DNA of 64,000 nt from Panacibacter ginsenosidivorans (lineage in GTDB: Bacteria; Bacteroidota; Bacteroidia; Chitinophagales; Chitinophagaceae): positions 5,273,501 to 5,337,500 of the forward strand of contig NZ_CP042435.1 in the NCBI RefSeq assembly GCF_007971225.1. The letters are read 5' to 3'. Positions 52,701 through 62,032 of this stretch are shown piece after piece. The position numbers and the translations under genes are program-made. A model generated the notes under the pieces. It was not told where the DNA came from. It did not search any database and saw nothing but the letters and a program-made list of their open reading frames with translations. Every line of letters starts with the position of its first letter. The first letter of the stretch is position 1.

Positions 52701-54093
52701 GCCGATGGCATTAAGTAATGGTGCGGGTGCAGAAGTACAGCGTCCATTAGCCACTGTTGTGATCGGTGGTTTGATCACAGCTACATTGCTTACACTTTTT
52801 GTATTACCTGCTTTGTATATGTTGTTTGAGAAAGGGCTTAAACCAAAAACGCCTGTTATTGTTACAACAGTATTGTTATTTGTAAGCTTGATTCCATCTT
52901 TTGCTGATGCCCAACAGATGCAAAGTTTAAGTTTGGAACAAGCTATCGGCATTGCAAAGCAACAAAACAAACAATTGCAATTAAGTAAGCTTAATGAGCA
53001 ATATTATGCAGCTTTAAAAACAGCAGGAGTGGATGTTCCTAAAACACAGTTCTCGGCTGAACTTGGGCAGATCAACAGTACCAGCTTTGACAATCGTTTT
53101 GCCATTCAGCAAAGTTTTGCTATGCCTGCGGTGTATAACCGGCAACGCAGCGTGCTGGAACAGGAATTTCAAAATACAAAAGCGCAGACATCTTTACAGC
53201 AAACACAGATAATCAAACTGGTAAAATATGCTTACCTGCAATTGCAGTTTATTGATGCCAAAGAAAAATTACTGCAAAGAACAGACAGCATCTTCGCCCG
53301 TTACCAGCAGGTGGCGAAACTTAGATTTGAGAAAGGCGAAAGTAATTTATTAGAAAAAATTTCTTTGGATAACCAATCGCAACAGGTGCGCATGCAATTG
53401 CAGATGTTACAATCTGATAAAAGAATGGCACAGGCAGAATTAGCGGTTTTATTGGATACAACAGCAGATATACAAGCAACTGATGTGTTAAATGATGCGT
53501 CTGTATTGTTTGACAGCAGCACTTTAAGCAGACATCCTTTCCTGTATTATTATGAACAACAACAAAAAATTGCTGCTGCACAAACACTGTTTGAAAAGGC
53601 AAAGCTGCAGCCAGACTTATTACTCGGGTACTACAATCAATCTGTCATCGGCTATCAAATGAGTAAGGATAGAACAGAAACTTATTATGATGGCGGGAAA
53701 CGTTTCTCTGCAGTACAGATTGGAATAGGTATACCTATTTTCAATAAAGCGCAAAAGTCAAGGATAAAAGCGGCAGCGCAAAAGGAAATAATTACCCATG
53801 CATCAACAGAACTGGCAAAACAACAGCTTGATCTCAACCTGCAGCAACAATGGAATGAGTATATAAAGTATCAACAGGCTGTACAATACTTTAAGACCAG
53901 TGCGCTTACGCAATCTGAGATTATCATAAAAACTGCCAATCTCAGTTACAAAAATGGAGAGATCAATTATATAGAATGGGGCACACTCATCGGCAATGCT
54001 ATCGGCTTGCAAAGCCAGTACCTTGATGCATTAAAAGCTTTGAATAATGGAAGAATAGAACTCGAATATTTATTACAACCAAACGAAGAATAA
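49726..54093 (+). CDS. CzcA-type RND metal efflux pump fused to a TolC-like outer-membrane channel
   Basis: The 1455-aa protein has residues 1-1040 as a heavy-metal RND pump (LPIDAVPDITNNQVLV, then DFGLLVDGAVIIVEA with D401, D407 and E414). That signature is characteristic of divalent-cation exporters (Zn, Co, Cd, Ni), not of the Cu/Ag CusA type. After the last pump helix, residues 1044-1062 form a signal-peptide-like segment ending SFADAQ. Residues 1063-1455 are an outer-membrane-factor domain (LSLEQAIGIAKQQNKQLQLSKL, long coiled helices). A single polypeptide, or one cleaved internally, would supply two of the three efflux parts; the adaptor follows 2 nt later. Confidence 0.93.
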   Translation: MLHAIIHFSIKNKLIIGLFVLGLISWGAYSVTQLPIDAVPDITNNQVLVITAAPSLGAPDVERFITVPVEQATRNVPGIIEQRSFSRFGLSLVTIVFDDKTDVYWARQQVSERLTQVRQQIPAGMGEPELGPVTTGLGEIFQYVVKAKPGYEGKYDLAALRDIQDWIVRRQLLGTPGVADVSSFGGLVKQYEVAINPDKLKNFQLTIADVYKALQDNNQNTGGAYIEKGPGVLYIRSEGLVESLDDIGSIVVKQVHSSVPVLVRDVAEVKMGSAIRYGATVFNDEGEVAGAVVMMLKGANSNEVIKSIKAKITEIEKTLPEGVMIEPFLDRTKMVNNAISTVEKNLMEGALIVIFVLVLFLGNLRAGLIVASVIPLSMLFAIIMMNLFGVSGNLMSLGAIDFGLLVDGAVIIVEAVMHKLSHSKMYAHSVKISQDRMDEEVRHSAGTMMNSAVFGQIIILIVYLPILSLQGIEGKMFKPMAETVSFAIIGAFILSLTYVPMISALFISKKLNHKNTFADKMIAKLQSWYQPVLKRAMRIPAAIVITAFSLFAIAVFVLTTLGGEFIPQLEEGDFAVDTRLLTGSSLSNTINTTEKAARVLLDKFPEVEKVVSKIGSGEIPTDPMPLEAADMMVILKDKKEWTSAESFPELANKMSDALQEVPGIATGFQFPVQMRFNELMTGARQDVVCKIFGDDLDTLAHYSDELAKVINSVEGAKDLYKETVTGIPQLVITYNREAIARYGASITDINNTIQSAYAGAVAGLVFEADRRYDLVIRMNEKQKKNADEIGNLLIGLPNGTQVPLYILANVEMKDGPCQIQREDARRRISAGFNVRGRDVQSIVTELQEKVSKQINFPAGYYITYGGQYENLQHATRRLSIALPVALLLILLMLFFAFKKLKYCLLIFSAIPLSAIGGVFALWLRDMPFSISAGIGFIALFGVAVLNGIVLISEMNRLKAEGYNDINEIIMHATKTRLRPVLMTAAVASLGFLPMALSNGAGAEVQRPLATVVIGGLITATLLTLFVLPALYMLFEKGLKPKTPVIVTTVLLFVSLIPSFADAQQMQSLSLEQAIGIAKQQNKQLQLSKLNEQYYAALKTAGVDVPKTQFSAELGQINSTSFDNRFAIQQSFAMPAVYNRQRSVLEQEFQNTKAQTSLQQTQIIKLVKYAYLQLQFIDAKEKLLQRTDSIFARYQQVAKLRFEKGESNLLEKISLDNQSQQVRMQLQMLQSDKRMAQAELAVLLDTTADIQATDVLNDASVLFDSSTLSRHPFLYYYEQQQKIAAAQTLFEKAKLQPDLLLGYYNQSVIGYQMSKDRTETYYDGGKRFSAVQIGIGIPIFNKAQKSRIKAAAQKEIITHASTELAKQQLDLNLQQQWNEYIKYQQAVQYFKTSALTQSEIIIKTANLSYKNGEINYIEWGTLIGNAIGLQSQYLDALKALNNGRIELEYLLQPNEE

Positions 54094-54095
54094 CA

Positions 54096-55235
54096 ATGAA
54101 CAGGTTATCAATATATTTAGCTATGCTTGTATTTTTTACAGCATGTAACAGTGCCCCGGAAGTAAAAAAAGTAACAAATGATTCTGCAAATGAAAACACG
54201 GTTATACTGGATAGCCAGCAATTAATGAATGCCGGTGTTGTAAGCGAAGTACCACAGGTACAAAATGTACACAGCACTATAAAGGTAAATGGCACGGTGG
54301 ACGTTCCGCCGCAAAGCCTTGTCTCTGTTAGCTTTCCGCTGGGTGGCTATCTAAAAAGTACAGCTTTGTTGCCTGGTTATCCTGTGCATAAAGGGCAGGT
54401 AATTGCAACAATGGAAGACCAGTCTTATGTGCAATTACAACAGGATTATCTTACTGCAAAAGCAAGGATGGAATATTTGTCTGCAGATGTTGAAAGACAA
54501 AAAGAATTAAGTGATGCAGACGCAACAAGCAAAAAAAATTATCAGTTGGTATTGAGCGATTATAAAACACAACAGGCAATTATAAGATCTTTGGAAGAAA
54601 AACTGCGTATCATTAACATCAATCCTCAAACGCTTACGGTAAATAATATTTCCAGAATGGTGTCAGTGTATTCACCGATCAACGGCTACGTTACGCAGGT
54701 GAATGTAAATATCGGCAAGTATGTAAACCCTGCTGATATTATGTTTGAACTCGTAAATCCTGATGATATACATGCAGCCATTACAGTGTTTGAAAAAGAT
54801 CTTACATCATTTAAAAAAGGAATGAAGGGGAAAGTTGCACTTACTGATAAGCCTGATGAATTCTTTGATGTGGAAGTTATTCTTGTAACAAAGAATATCG
54901 ATGAAAGCCGCGCCGGACTTGTGCATTGTCACTTCGAAAATCCTAAGCATGAACTTTTGCCGGGTATGTTTCTTACGGGTGTTTTTGAAATGGATGGCAA
55001 AGCAGCAACCGTTGTTCCCGAGGATGCAGTGGTGAGATACATGGGCAAACAATATGTGTTCATTGCAAAGAATGAAAATAAATTTATCTTAACTGAAATA
55101 GAAACAGGCGTGATGGAAAATGGCATGGTTGAAATAAAACAAAAAGAAAACATTGATCTGCTGCAAACAAAAGTAGTCATCAAAGGCGCTTATGCTTTGC
55201 TGGGCAAACTAAAGAATAAGATGGAAGAAGAATGA
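54096..55235 (+). CDS. RND efflux periplasmic adaptor (CzcB/CusB-like)
   Basis: The 379-aa lipoprotein precursor has lipobox FTAC (Cys17). It has the membrane-fusion layout: barrel-sandwich strands (VNGTVDVPPQSLVSVSFPLGGYLKSTALLPGYPVHKGQVIATMED), an alpha-hairpin (YVQLQQDYLTAKARMEYLSADVERQ), and a second lipoyl half (VYSPINGYVTQVNVNIGKYVNPADIMFELV). The beta-barrel and membrane-proximal domains end with EDAVVRYMGKQYVFIAKNENKF. It connects the pump with the outer-membrane channel. It starts 2 nt after the pump gene and completes the efflux operon. Confidence 0.93.
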   Translation: MNRLSIYLAMLVFFTACNSAPEVKKVTNDSANENTVILDSQQLMNAGVVSEVPQVQNVHSTIKVNGTVDVPPQSLVSVSFPLGGYLKSTALLPGYPVHKGQVIATMEDQSYVQLQQDYLTAKARMEYLSADVERQKELSDADATSKKNYQLVLSDYKTQQAIIRSLEEKLRIININPQTLTVNNISRMVSVYSPINGYVTQVNVNIGKYVNPADIMFELVNPDDIHAAITVFEKDLTSFKKGMKGKVALTDKPDEFFDVEVILVTKNIDESRAGLVHCHFENPKHELLPGMFLTGVFEMDGKAATVVPEDAVVRYMGKQYVFIAKNENKFILTEIETGVMENGMVEIKQKENIDLLQTKVVIKGAYALLGKLKNKMEEE

Positions 55236-55370
55236 TTTTTGTACCATGCATTTGCATTTCAATTAAGCATTGTTGCGTCGCACACTTGTACTTCCTGTTC
55301 AGTAATGATCTGACGCAGAAGAGTGCGACGCAACAGAAGCCTGATAAGTTTTGCAGAAGTTTGGCCAATA
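55236..55370. repeat. Palindromic element E19 (complete, short core)
   Basis: The left arm starts directly after the adaptor stop (ATTTTTGTACCATGC) and ends GTTGCGTCGCACACTTGTAC (55272-55291). The right arm starts GAAGAGTGCGACGCAAC (55319-55335). The core is only 27 bp. Confidence 0.78.
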
Positions 55371-55404
55371 TAATTACTATCAGGCAATAGCAACAGGCTT
55401 ATAA

Positions 55405-55444
55405 AAAACAAAGCCCCGGTTTATATAAAACGGGGCTTTGTTTT
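55405..55444. terminator. Bidirectional terminator
   Basis: AAAACAAAGCCCCG and CGGGGCTTTGTTTT form a 14-bp perfect stem. The T-tracts on both strands can end the efflux operon and the convergent M36 peptidase gene. Confidence 0.9.
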
Positions 55445-55456
55445 ATGTTCTTAATT

Positions 55457-58171
55457 TTATTGTACTATCAGTTTTTGCGTATGATTAATTCCATCTCCTA
55501 AAATATTTACATAATAAACGCCCGGCGTTATCTTAGGCAAGGTGATCTGTAAATAAGCGCCGTTCATATTTGTTCTTACAACTTGTTTACCTGTTGCATC
55601 CATGATATAAACTTTCAATGGTTTGGTATTGCCGTTAATGCTTAGTGCTATCCTGTCTTTTGCAGGATTTGGGGTAATACTAACCTTTGCATCTTTTGTT
55701 TGCAGCATGGTTTGAACTGCAGCATTTACGATAGGAGCGGAAGGAGGCAGTGAATAATCTGCAATGCCGTCCTTTATATTATTACTGCTTACTTCCGAAG
55801 CATTATATCCAAGACCTCTTCTGGCAAATGCTCTCCATATAGCGGCCGCATGGCTGGCGCCATACAAGATGGTATCTGCTTTTAATATTGCATTTCTTCC
55901 ATCAACAAATCCAGGGCTGCATGGCTGCAGTTTCATACCCTGAATTACCAGTTGAAGCGCTATGGAATTTCCGCCTGTACCTGCGGCATTGTAAATATTT
56001 GTGTTGATGCTGCCTACCTGTTTGGTAATTTCCCAGGTCATTTCCCAAAGCATATTACACCAAACTTCGCCTACCACATGCGGATCATATGATAGGAAGC
56101 TATTGGAAAATCTTGAGCTTAATGCCATGCTATCATAGGTCCATGGATTAACACTGAAGTTTGTGCTGTACGGGTAGTAGCGTATGCCCGGTCCGTTATT
56201 GGCCTGGCCAAGTACATAAGTACCGATAGGTCTTGCTTTAGGACCATCATTTACAGTGGCAGCACTCCAGTTGGTGGTAACCATTAATCCCATATAATCG
56301 CTCCAGCCTTCTCCCATTTGTTCTTTATTGCCCAGGCAGGAAACATTATTAGGTCCGCCTGTTAACCTGTTGGAGATACCATGTGTATATTCATGAGATA
56401 TAACACCATTATCAAGATCGCCATCCAAAGCTACCCCACCAGTCATGGTAACATTTACGGGGGTGCTGGCTGCTAAAAATTGTTTGATGCTGTCTCCCGT
56501 CTCAAAGCTTACCATTATTGCAGGTATGGTAATAGTATTATCTGTGCCGCCCATAACAAATGGATATTCGCCGGCAATATTATCTGCGACAATAGCTGCA
56601 ATGGCGCCTGCTGTTTGTGCATTTTTTACTTTGGTCACAAAGTCGCAGGTACCGCGATCTATAAGAGCAATTCTTCCTGCTAAAGCACCTGCATTGGCTG
56701 CTGCAGTGCAGGCACCATGTGTTGTGCCTGAAGCATCATCATTATACAAAACAATATAATTGGTGATAGGACCTTTTGCGGCCAGTTTATTATTGGTGCT
56801 GAAGCCACTTTCTGTTGCAGTCTTTTTACCCGCAAAAGAAGCCGGTTGATTAACAGTAAAAGATGGCACTGCATCAAAGATGAACATTTGCATTCGTGGA
56901 CTGCTGCCATCTGAAGGAGTTGAAAAATTTGCATTGTTGGTTCCCGAACCATCCTGTGCATCGGCTAAAACATAATCATTGCCTGCACCGCCCCTGCTAA
57001 GATTACTTGCCTGGAAATTGCCCGATACTTCATTGAAACCATACTGGTAAGAAATATCATGCATAATATTGTTCCAGTAAAAAAGGTTAGTAATGGCAAA
57101 TTTTTGATTGGCAGCCTTTGTAGGTGGTTTGGCAAAGTTTGGTTTTGCAGTAATTGTTAAGTTGGGAAGTGCTGTAGTTGAAACAGCGCCTTTTCCAAAA
57201 CCATTGTTGCCATTTCTGTCTTCCTGTGCAAGTACGTTATTACCTCTGGTACTATCGAATGTTGTTGTTCCGTTATCGTGCCATTGCAGTGTAGTCGCGT
57301 CGTTGCCAGCGCCTGCAAGCAACCATGGATTTTGCCTTAATGCAGGTGTACCGCCGGGATGGGCCGGACTTTCAGCGGGGAAAGGTACTACTCCGTATTT
57401 TGATGAACTTACCAGTGATGCTTCGTTACCATCAAGGTCAGCGATTTTTACAAGCGCAGCATTCATTTCATAAGGATGTTTTGCGTTTGTCCAGTCGCAT
57501 ACAATATTCAGGTTGATTTTGCTGATAACATGACCACTCAATGCATCAACATTTACCAGCCAGTAGTCTGCAACACCAATTGGCTGCAATGCCACCTGCC
57601 AGCTTAAATATGCTTTTGGCTTTTGGCCGGGCATCATGCCTGCATTTTCGTCAAGCACCCAAATAAGTTTAGATTTGACATTCTCAGAGGAAATACCCAT
57701 TTTGCTGTATTCAATTTCTTTGCTTTCGTTTATCTGCTTTACAGGATTCAAATCAGCAGGCATGGCAAGCTTTAAATGGAGCGCTGCAGCCTTTACCGCA
57801 TTAGCAGATGTATAAGATGCTTTACCATCTTTTGTATTTACGATCTCTTCCATTTTGCTGATACGATTTCCTGAAACAGCAATTAATTTTCCATTCCTGA
57901 AAGCGAGTGTTTGTATGGCATTCAGCACATCAATACCTTTATAGGTTTGCTGTGCATATACCATTGTTGCGCCTGATGTTTTGTCAACATAGGCACTGGA
58001 GATCCTGAAATTCTGCAGGTCAGTTAACGAAAGCCCGATAGCTGTTGCATTTTGTTTTACAAGATTACTGGCAGATCTTGAATCTACCTGTTGACCAATG
58101 GATGGCGCATAAATAATGAGTGCGCATAAAAGGCCGGTAATACCTTTTAAAAGTGTAGATGTTTTTTTCAT
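55457..58171 (-). CDS. Secreted M36 (fungalysin-type) metallopeptidase with PA domain and T9SS tail
   Basis: The 904-aa preproprotein has a signal peptide and then an FTP-type propeptide (ISSAYVDKTSGATMVYAQQTYKGIDVLN). The catalytic domain has VISHEYTHGISNRLTGG (zinc ligands H593 and H597) and EQMGEGWSDYMGL. A PA domain (IALIDRGTCDFVTKVKNAQTAGAIAAIV) is inserted just before the zinc site. The last 75 residues (ITPNPAKDRIALSI..MDATGKQVVRTNM..PGVYYVNILGDG) are a type A T9SS sorting domain, so the enzyme is exported to the surface or medium. It is a paralogue of the next gene. Confidence 0.93.
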   Translation of the reverse strand: MKKTSTLLKGITGLLCALIIYAPSIGQQVDSRSASNLVKQNATAIGLSLTDLQNFRISSAYVDKTSGATMVYAQQTYKGIDVLNAIQTLAFRNGKLIAVSGNRISKMEEIVNTKDGKASYTSANAVKAAALHLKLAMPADLNPVKQINESKEIEYSKMGISSENVKSKLIWVLDENAGMMPGQKPKAYLSWQVALQPIGVADYWLVNVDALSGHVISKINLNIVCDWTNAKHPYEMNAALVKIADLDGNEASLVSSSKYGVVPFPAESPAHPGGTPALRQNPWLLAGAGNDATTLQWHDNGTTTFDSTRGNNVLAQEDRNGNNGFGKGAVSTTALPNLTITAKPNFAKPPTKAANQKFAITNLFYWNNIMHDISYQYGFNEVSGNFQASNLSRGGAGNDYVLADAQDGSGTNNANFSTPSDGSSPRMQMFIFDAVPSFTVNQPASFAGKKTATESGFSTNNKLAAKGPITNYIVLYNDDASGTTHGACTAAANAGALAGRIALIDRGTCDFVTKVKNAQTAGAIAAIVADNIAGEYPFVMGGTDNTITIPAIMVSFETGDSIKQFLAASTPVNVTMTGGVALDGDLDNGVISHEYTHGISNRLTGGPNNVSCLGNKEQMGEGWSDYMGLMVTTNWSAATVNDGPKARPIGTYVLGQANNGPGIRYYPYSTNFSVNPWTYDSMALSSRFSNSFLSYDPHVVGEVWCNMLWEMTWEITKQVGSINTNIYNAAGTGGNSIALQLVIQGMKLQPCSPGFVDGRNAILKADTILYGASHAAAIWRAFARRGLGYNASEVSSNNIKDGIADYSLPPSAPIVNAAVQTMLQTKDAKVSITPNPAKDRIALSINGNTKPLKVYIMDATGKQVVRTNMNGAYLQITLPKITPGVYYVNILGDGINHTQKLIVQ

Positions 58172-58211
58172 TGTTATTGTTTTTTATAAAGAATAGTACG
58201 GCTATTGTTTT

Positions 58212-58420
58212 TTATTTTTTATGGTACTTAGCTGTATTACTAATGGCATCTTCGTTGTGTCACTCACTTATACGTTCGGAACATTGATGAACAAAGCGAA
58301 AGCGTTTAAGCAATTTTTGGTTTTAAATTTTACTTTTCGATTGCAGCGTTACCTGTTTCAGCACAAGTGTGCGACGCAACGAAAGCAAAATAGTGTTTTC
58401 AATGCCCGGCACCCAAAAAT
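58212..58420. repeat. Palindromic element E20 (complete)
   Basis: The left arm runs from TTTTTTATGGTACTTAGCTG to GTTGTGTCACTCACTTATAC (58254-58273). The right arm runs from GCACAAGTGTGCGACGCAAC (58361-58380) to GCCCGGCACCCAAAAAT. The core is 87 bp. It lies in the 393-bp spacer between the two peptidase genes; the rest of that spacer is AT-rich, with a terminator at its end. Confidence 0.8.
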
Positions 58421-58526
58421 ATTTTATAAAAAGGGTACATGCAGTTGAACTATAAATGTAAATCTTTTTATAACAACATAAAATAATTGGTATATAAAAT
58501 AGCGCCTTATTGAAAGGCTTTTAATT

Positions 58527-58563
58527 AAAAAAAGAACCCGGTTTTTAAACCAGGTTCTTTTTG
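58527..58563 (-). terminator. Terminator of the second M36 gene
   Basis: AAAAAGAACC and GGTTCTTTTT flank GGTTTTTAAACC-like inner pairing. The hairpin directly follows the stop at 58564 on the minus strand and ends in a T-rich run. Confidence 0.75.
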
Positions 58564-61500
58564 TTATTGCACAATAAGTTTATGTGTGCTGTTAATACCA
58601 TCCCCCGCAATTCTTATGTAATAAATGCCCGGCGCTATACCAGGCAGGCTGAGCTGCAGATATTGGCCCTGCATATTAAAACTTTTTACCTGCTTACCGG
58701 TTGCATCAATGATAGAAACCTTCAATGCTTTATCATTGCCACTTATAGTTACGGCTATTTTATCGTGTGCAGGATTTGGCGTAATATTTATTATCTGGTT
58801 AAGCAGAAATTCAAGCGAACGCACAGGGGAGTAAGTGAATTTACCATCTTTATCAACCTGTTTTATCCGGTAAAAATCTTTGCCGTTTAGAGGTAACTGA
58901 TCCGTTAGCTGATATGTTCTTGCAATACTTGAACTACCCGCCGCCGCAACAGTTGCCAGCTGATGGAAATTGACACCATCTGTACTTCTTTCTATTATAA
59001 AGTTTGCAGTATTATATTCCTGTAATGTTTGCCATTTTAGCAAAGAGGTATTACCATTTTTCACTGCGGTAAATTCACCCCATGTTAATGGTAACGTACC
59101 TTCTTTAATGGTAGAATAAGCAGTGGAACTTGTGGCAAGCAGGTTGTTGCTGTTGAAAAACTGTCCAAGGTTTTGTATACCGGATTCACTGGTCAGCGTT
59201 ATATCATCAATATACCAGCCTTCCACACCAACTGCTTCGTCTGAAGTAAATACAAAACGGAATTTTGCACTTTTGCCCGCAAACGAGGTAAGGTTAATAA
59301 CAGTTCTTATAAATCCATTGCTGTTGCCTGAGAAGGCGGGCCGAAAAGTTTTAATAATACTGTCATAAATGGAATTCTGATAACCATTTTGTATCATGTA
59401 TTTGCTTAGATCGCTATAAGTAACGCCATTGTTTGTACTGATTTCTACTCTACCACCATCCCAACCAGATTCTGTATTGTAATAATGCCAGAAAGTTAGT
59501 GTGGAGTTATTGGTTAAAGGAAATGCTGTAGATGTTGAAAATCTTGTAAGAGAGGTAGAAGAAATATCTGCAGCAAACAAAGCGTATGGTGCGCTGTGAC
59601 TTTCTGCAGTAGAAACTGTCCATGGGTTACTTTTAAAATTATAAACCGTCCATCCGGAAGGAATGGTATTGCCGGCGAAGGTTTCATTAATATGTTGAAC
59701 AGGTGCTGTATACGACCCGTTATTGACAGTAACTTTTATGGTATAGGTTACACTGCTGTTTGCTGCAAGATTAATATTACTGAATGTAACCGTTCTGTTA
59801 CCTGCATTATAAACGCCGGAACTGCTGCTCACATAAGTTACATTAGAAGGCAATGTATCTACTATTTTATAATTGCTTAATGAGATACATGGAACCGTAT
59901 TTACTTTAAATGTATAAGTGATCGTTTCCTGCTGCACAAAAGAATCTTTGTTTGCAGTTTTAACCAGGATAACAGAATCGAAATCAGCTTTTTCATCTCC
60001 TGCAATATCATTGCTGCGTTGTAATGCATAATAACCCATACCTCTTTTCCTGAATGCGCTCCATATAGCACAACTGTATTTGCCACCATACAAAAGTGTA
60101 TCAGCTTTTAGAATAGCATCTCTGCCATCAATAAAACCGGGACTGCAGGATTGCAGTTTCATCCCTTCCATCACCAGTTTTAATGCAGCTGAATTACCAC
60201 CTGTTGCATTGGCATCGTAAATATTTTTATTGATGCCGTCCATTTGTATAATGTTCCATGTCATATCCCACAAAACAGTACACCATATTTCGCCAATGAC
60301 ATGCACTTCGCTGCCGGTGGCAGCCATATCAGCATAGGTCCATGGATCAATATTCATATCAGTTGAATAGGGGTACGTGCGTATACCACCACCTGTTGTT
60401 GAAGAACCTATTACATAATTACCTATCGGTCTTTTATTAGGCCCATCGTTTACGGTAGCAGTATGCCAATCTGTGGTTACCATTAATGCCAGATAATCAC
60501 TCCATCCTTCACCCATCTGTTCCACATTTTGCAGACAGGTAGAATTAGAAGGGCCACCAGTTAACCTGGTAGAAATGCCATGTGTGTATTCATGTGCAAC
60601 AACACCGTTGTCAAGATCTCCGTCAATTTTAGGTGAACCGCTCCACAAATACATTTGCATCCTTGGATTAGAACCATCATCGGGCGTACTGAAATCTGCA
60701 TTATTAAGCGCCCTTCCATCCTGTGCGTCTGCCAGCACATAATCTCCATCTGTACCACCCCGGCCCAGGTTATTTGCCTGGAAGTTGCCAGATAATTCAT
60801 CAAAGCCATACTGGTATGAAATATCATGCATAATATTATTCCAGTAAAAAAGATTGGTGATAGCAAAATTGCGATTGACTGTAATAGTGGGTTGTTGTGT
60901 ATAATCCGGCGGGTAATCAAAAGTAAGATCAGGAATAGCCGTAGTAGAAATGGCTCTTTTACCATTGCCATTATTGGCATTACTATCTTCCTGTGCAAGC
61001 ACATTATTGCCCCGCGTATAATCATAAGTGGTAGTGCCATCATCATTCCACTTTAGGCTGGTTGCATTGTTACCCGTGCCTGCTAATTCCCATGGATTAG
61101 AAACCAACGCAGCCGTACCACCTGTATGAATAGGGCTTTCGGCAGGAAATGGAATAACCCGGTATTCAGCAGAATTAATAGCATTTAAGCCAAATGTTTC
61201 TGTTGATACTGATGATGCATTATTTACTATATCATCATCAGCAGCTAAAGTTTTATTTTCCCCATTGCCCCATGTGCAGTTTATATTCAGGTTCATCTTA
61301 CCAAGCACGTTTCCTTTAGAGGCATCTACCTGTACCAGCCAGTGGTCGGCAACCCCTTTGGGCTGCACTTCTACCTGCCAGCTTAATATAGCATTGTTGG
61401 ATTTGTTGCCCGTAACCCATATTAATTTTGATCTCACCGGAACAGAAGAAATACCAAGATCGCCGAACGCCACAACCTTTTTATCATTCATCGTTTTCAA

Positions 61501-61947
61501 GGCAACAATAAAAGCAGGTACCGTAAGATTTAAATGTTTTGCCATAGCCCGCACAGCGTTCTCAGGGGTTACCGCAGCAATAGCATTTTTTACATTTGCT
61601 TTCAATTCCATTCCGTCAATGCGTTTGCCGGCAACACTCACCACCTGGCTGTTTTGTATGGCTACAATTTGTATGGCGTTCAATACATCAATACCCTTAT
61701 AAGTTTGTTGCAGGTAATAAATAGTTGCACCACTTAGCTTATCTGTATAGGCATCAGCTATCCTGTAATTATTAAGATCGTTATCGCTGAGGCCGATGCT
61801 GGCCGCATTTTGTTTAATTACATCAGTTGCTTTTAACAGGTCTGTTTGCTGGGCAAAGAGTTGTGCAGAGCAGATCAATACAAACAAAAAAACACAGGCA
61901 AATTTTCTTGTAATTTGTGTAGGTAATGTCATAAGTATATTTTTCAT
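58564..61947 (-). CDS. Secreted M36 metallopeptidase with MAM-like domain and T9SS tail
   Basis: The 1127-aa protein has the same order as its neighbour: signal peptide (ICSAQLFAQ), FTP propeptide, and M36 catalytic domain with VVAHEYTHGISTRLTGG (H452, H456) and EQMGEGWSDYLALM. It lacks the PA insertion. After the catalytic domain comes a DUF11-like repeat (YKIVDTLPSNVTYVSSSSGVYNAGN). A jelly-roll domain follows (FWHYYNTESGWDGGRVEISTNNG..VEGWYIDDITL), then a fibronectin-like stretch and a type A T9SS tail ending GDGINSTHKLIVQ. An ATG at 61932 is an alternative start. Confidence 0.92.
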   Translation of the reverse strand: MKNILMTLPTQITRKFACVFLFVLICSAQLFAQQTDLLKATDVIKQNAASIGLSDNDLNNYRIADAYTDKLSGATIYYLQQTYKGIDVLNAIQIVAIQNSQVVSVAGKRIDGMELKANVKNAIAAVTPENAVRAMAKHLNLTVPAFIVALKTMNDKKVVAFGDLGISSVPVRSKLIWVTGNKSNNAILSWQVEVQPKGVADHWLVQVDASKGNVLGKMNLNINCTWGNGENKTLAADDDIVNNASSVSTETFGLNAINSAEYRVIPFPAESPIHTGGTAALVSNPWELAGTGNNATSLKWNDDGTTTYDYTRGNNVLAQEDSNANNGNGKRAISTTAIPDLTFDYPPDYTQQPTITVNRNFAITNLFYWNNIMHDISYQYGFDELSGNFQANNLGRGGTDGDYVLADAQDGRALNNADFSTPDDGSNPRMQMYLWSGSPKIDGDLDNGVVAHEYTHGISTRLTGGPSNSTCLQNVEQMGEGWSDYLALMVTTDWHTATVNDGPNKRPIGNYVIGSSTTGGGIRTYPYSTDMNIDPWTYADMAATGSEVHVIGEIWCTVLWDMTWNIIQMDGINKNIYDANATGGNSAALKLVMEGMKLQSCSPGFIDGRDAILKADTLLYGGKYSCAIWSAFRKRGMGYYALQRSNDIAGDEKADFDSVILVKTANKDSFVQQETITYTFKVNTVPCISLSNYKIVDTLPSNVTYVSSSSGVYNAGNRTVTFSNINLAANSSVTYTIKVTVNNGSYTAPVQHINETFAGNTIPSGWTVYNFKSNPWTVSTAESHSAPYALFAADISSTSLTRFSTSTAFPLTNNSTLTFWHYYNTESGWDGGRVEISTNNGVTYSDLSKYMIQNGYQNSIYDSIIKTFRPAFSGNSNGFIRTVINLTSFAGKSAKFRFVFTSDEAVGVEGWYIDDITLTSESGIQNLGQFFNSNNLLATSSTAYSTIKEGTLPLTWGEFTAVKNGNTSLLKWQTLQEYNTANFIIERSTDGVNFHQLATVAAAGSSSIARTYQLTDQLPLNGKDFYRIKQVDKDGKFTYSPVRSLEFLLNQIINITPNPAHDKIAVTISGNDKALKVSIIDATGKQVKSFNMQGQYLQLSLPGIAPGIYYIRIAGDGINSTHKLIVQ

Positions 61948-62032
61948 AAACAGTCAGAAAGCAATGTAAGTAAAAATATTTAGTGCGGCCAAAAAGAAAC
62001 GGCAAATGATAGCAATAAAAAGATGAAACTCA

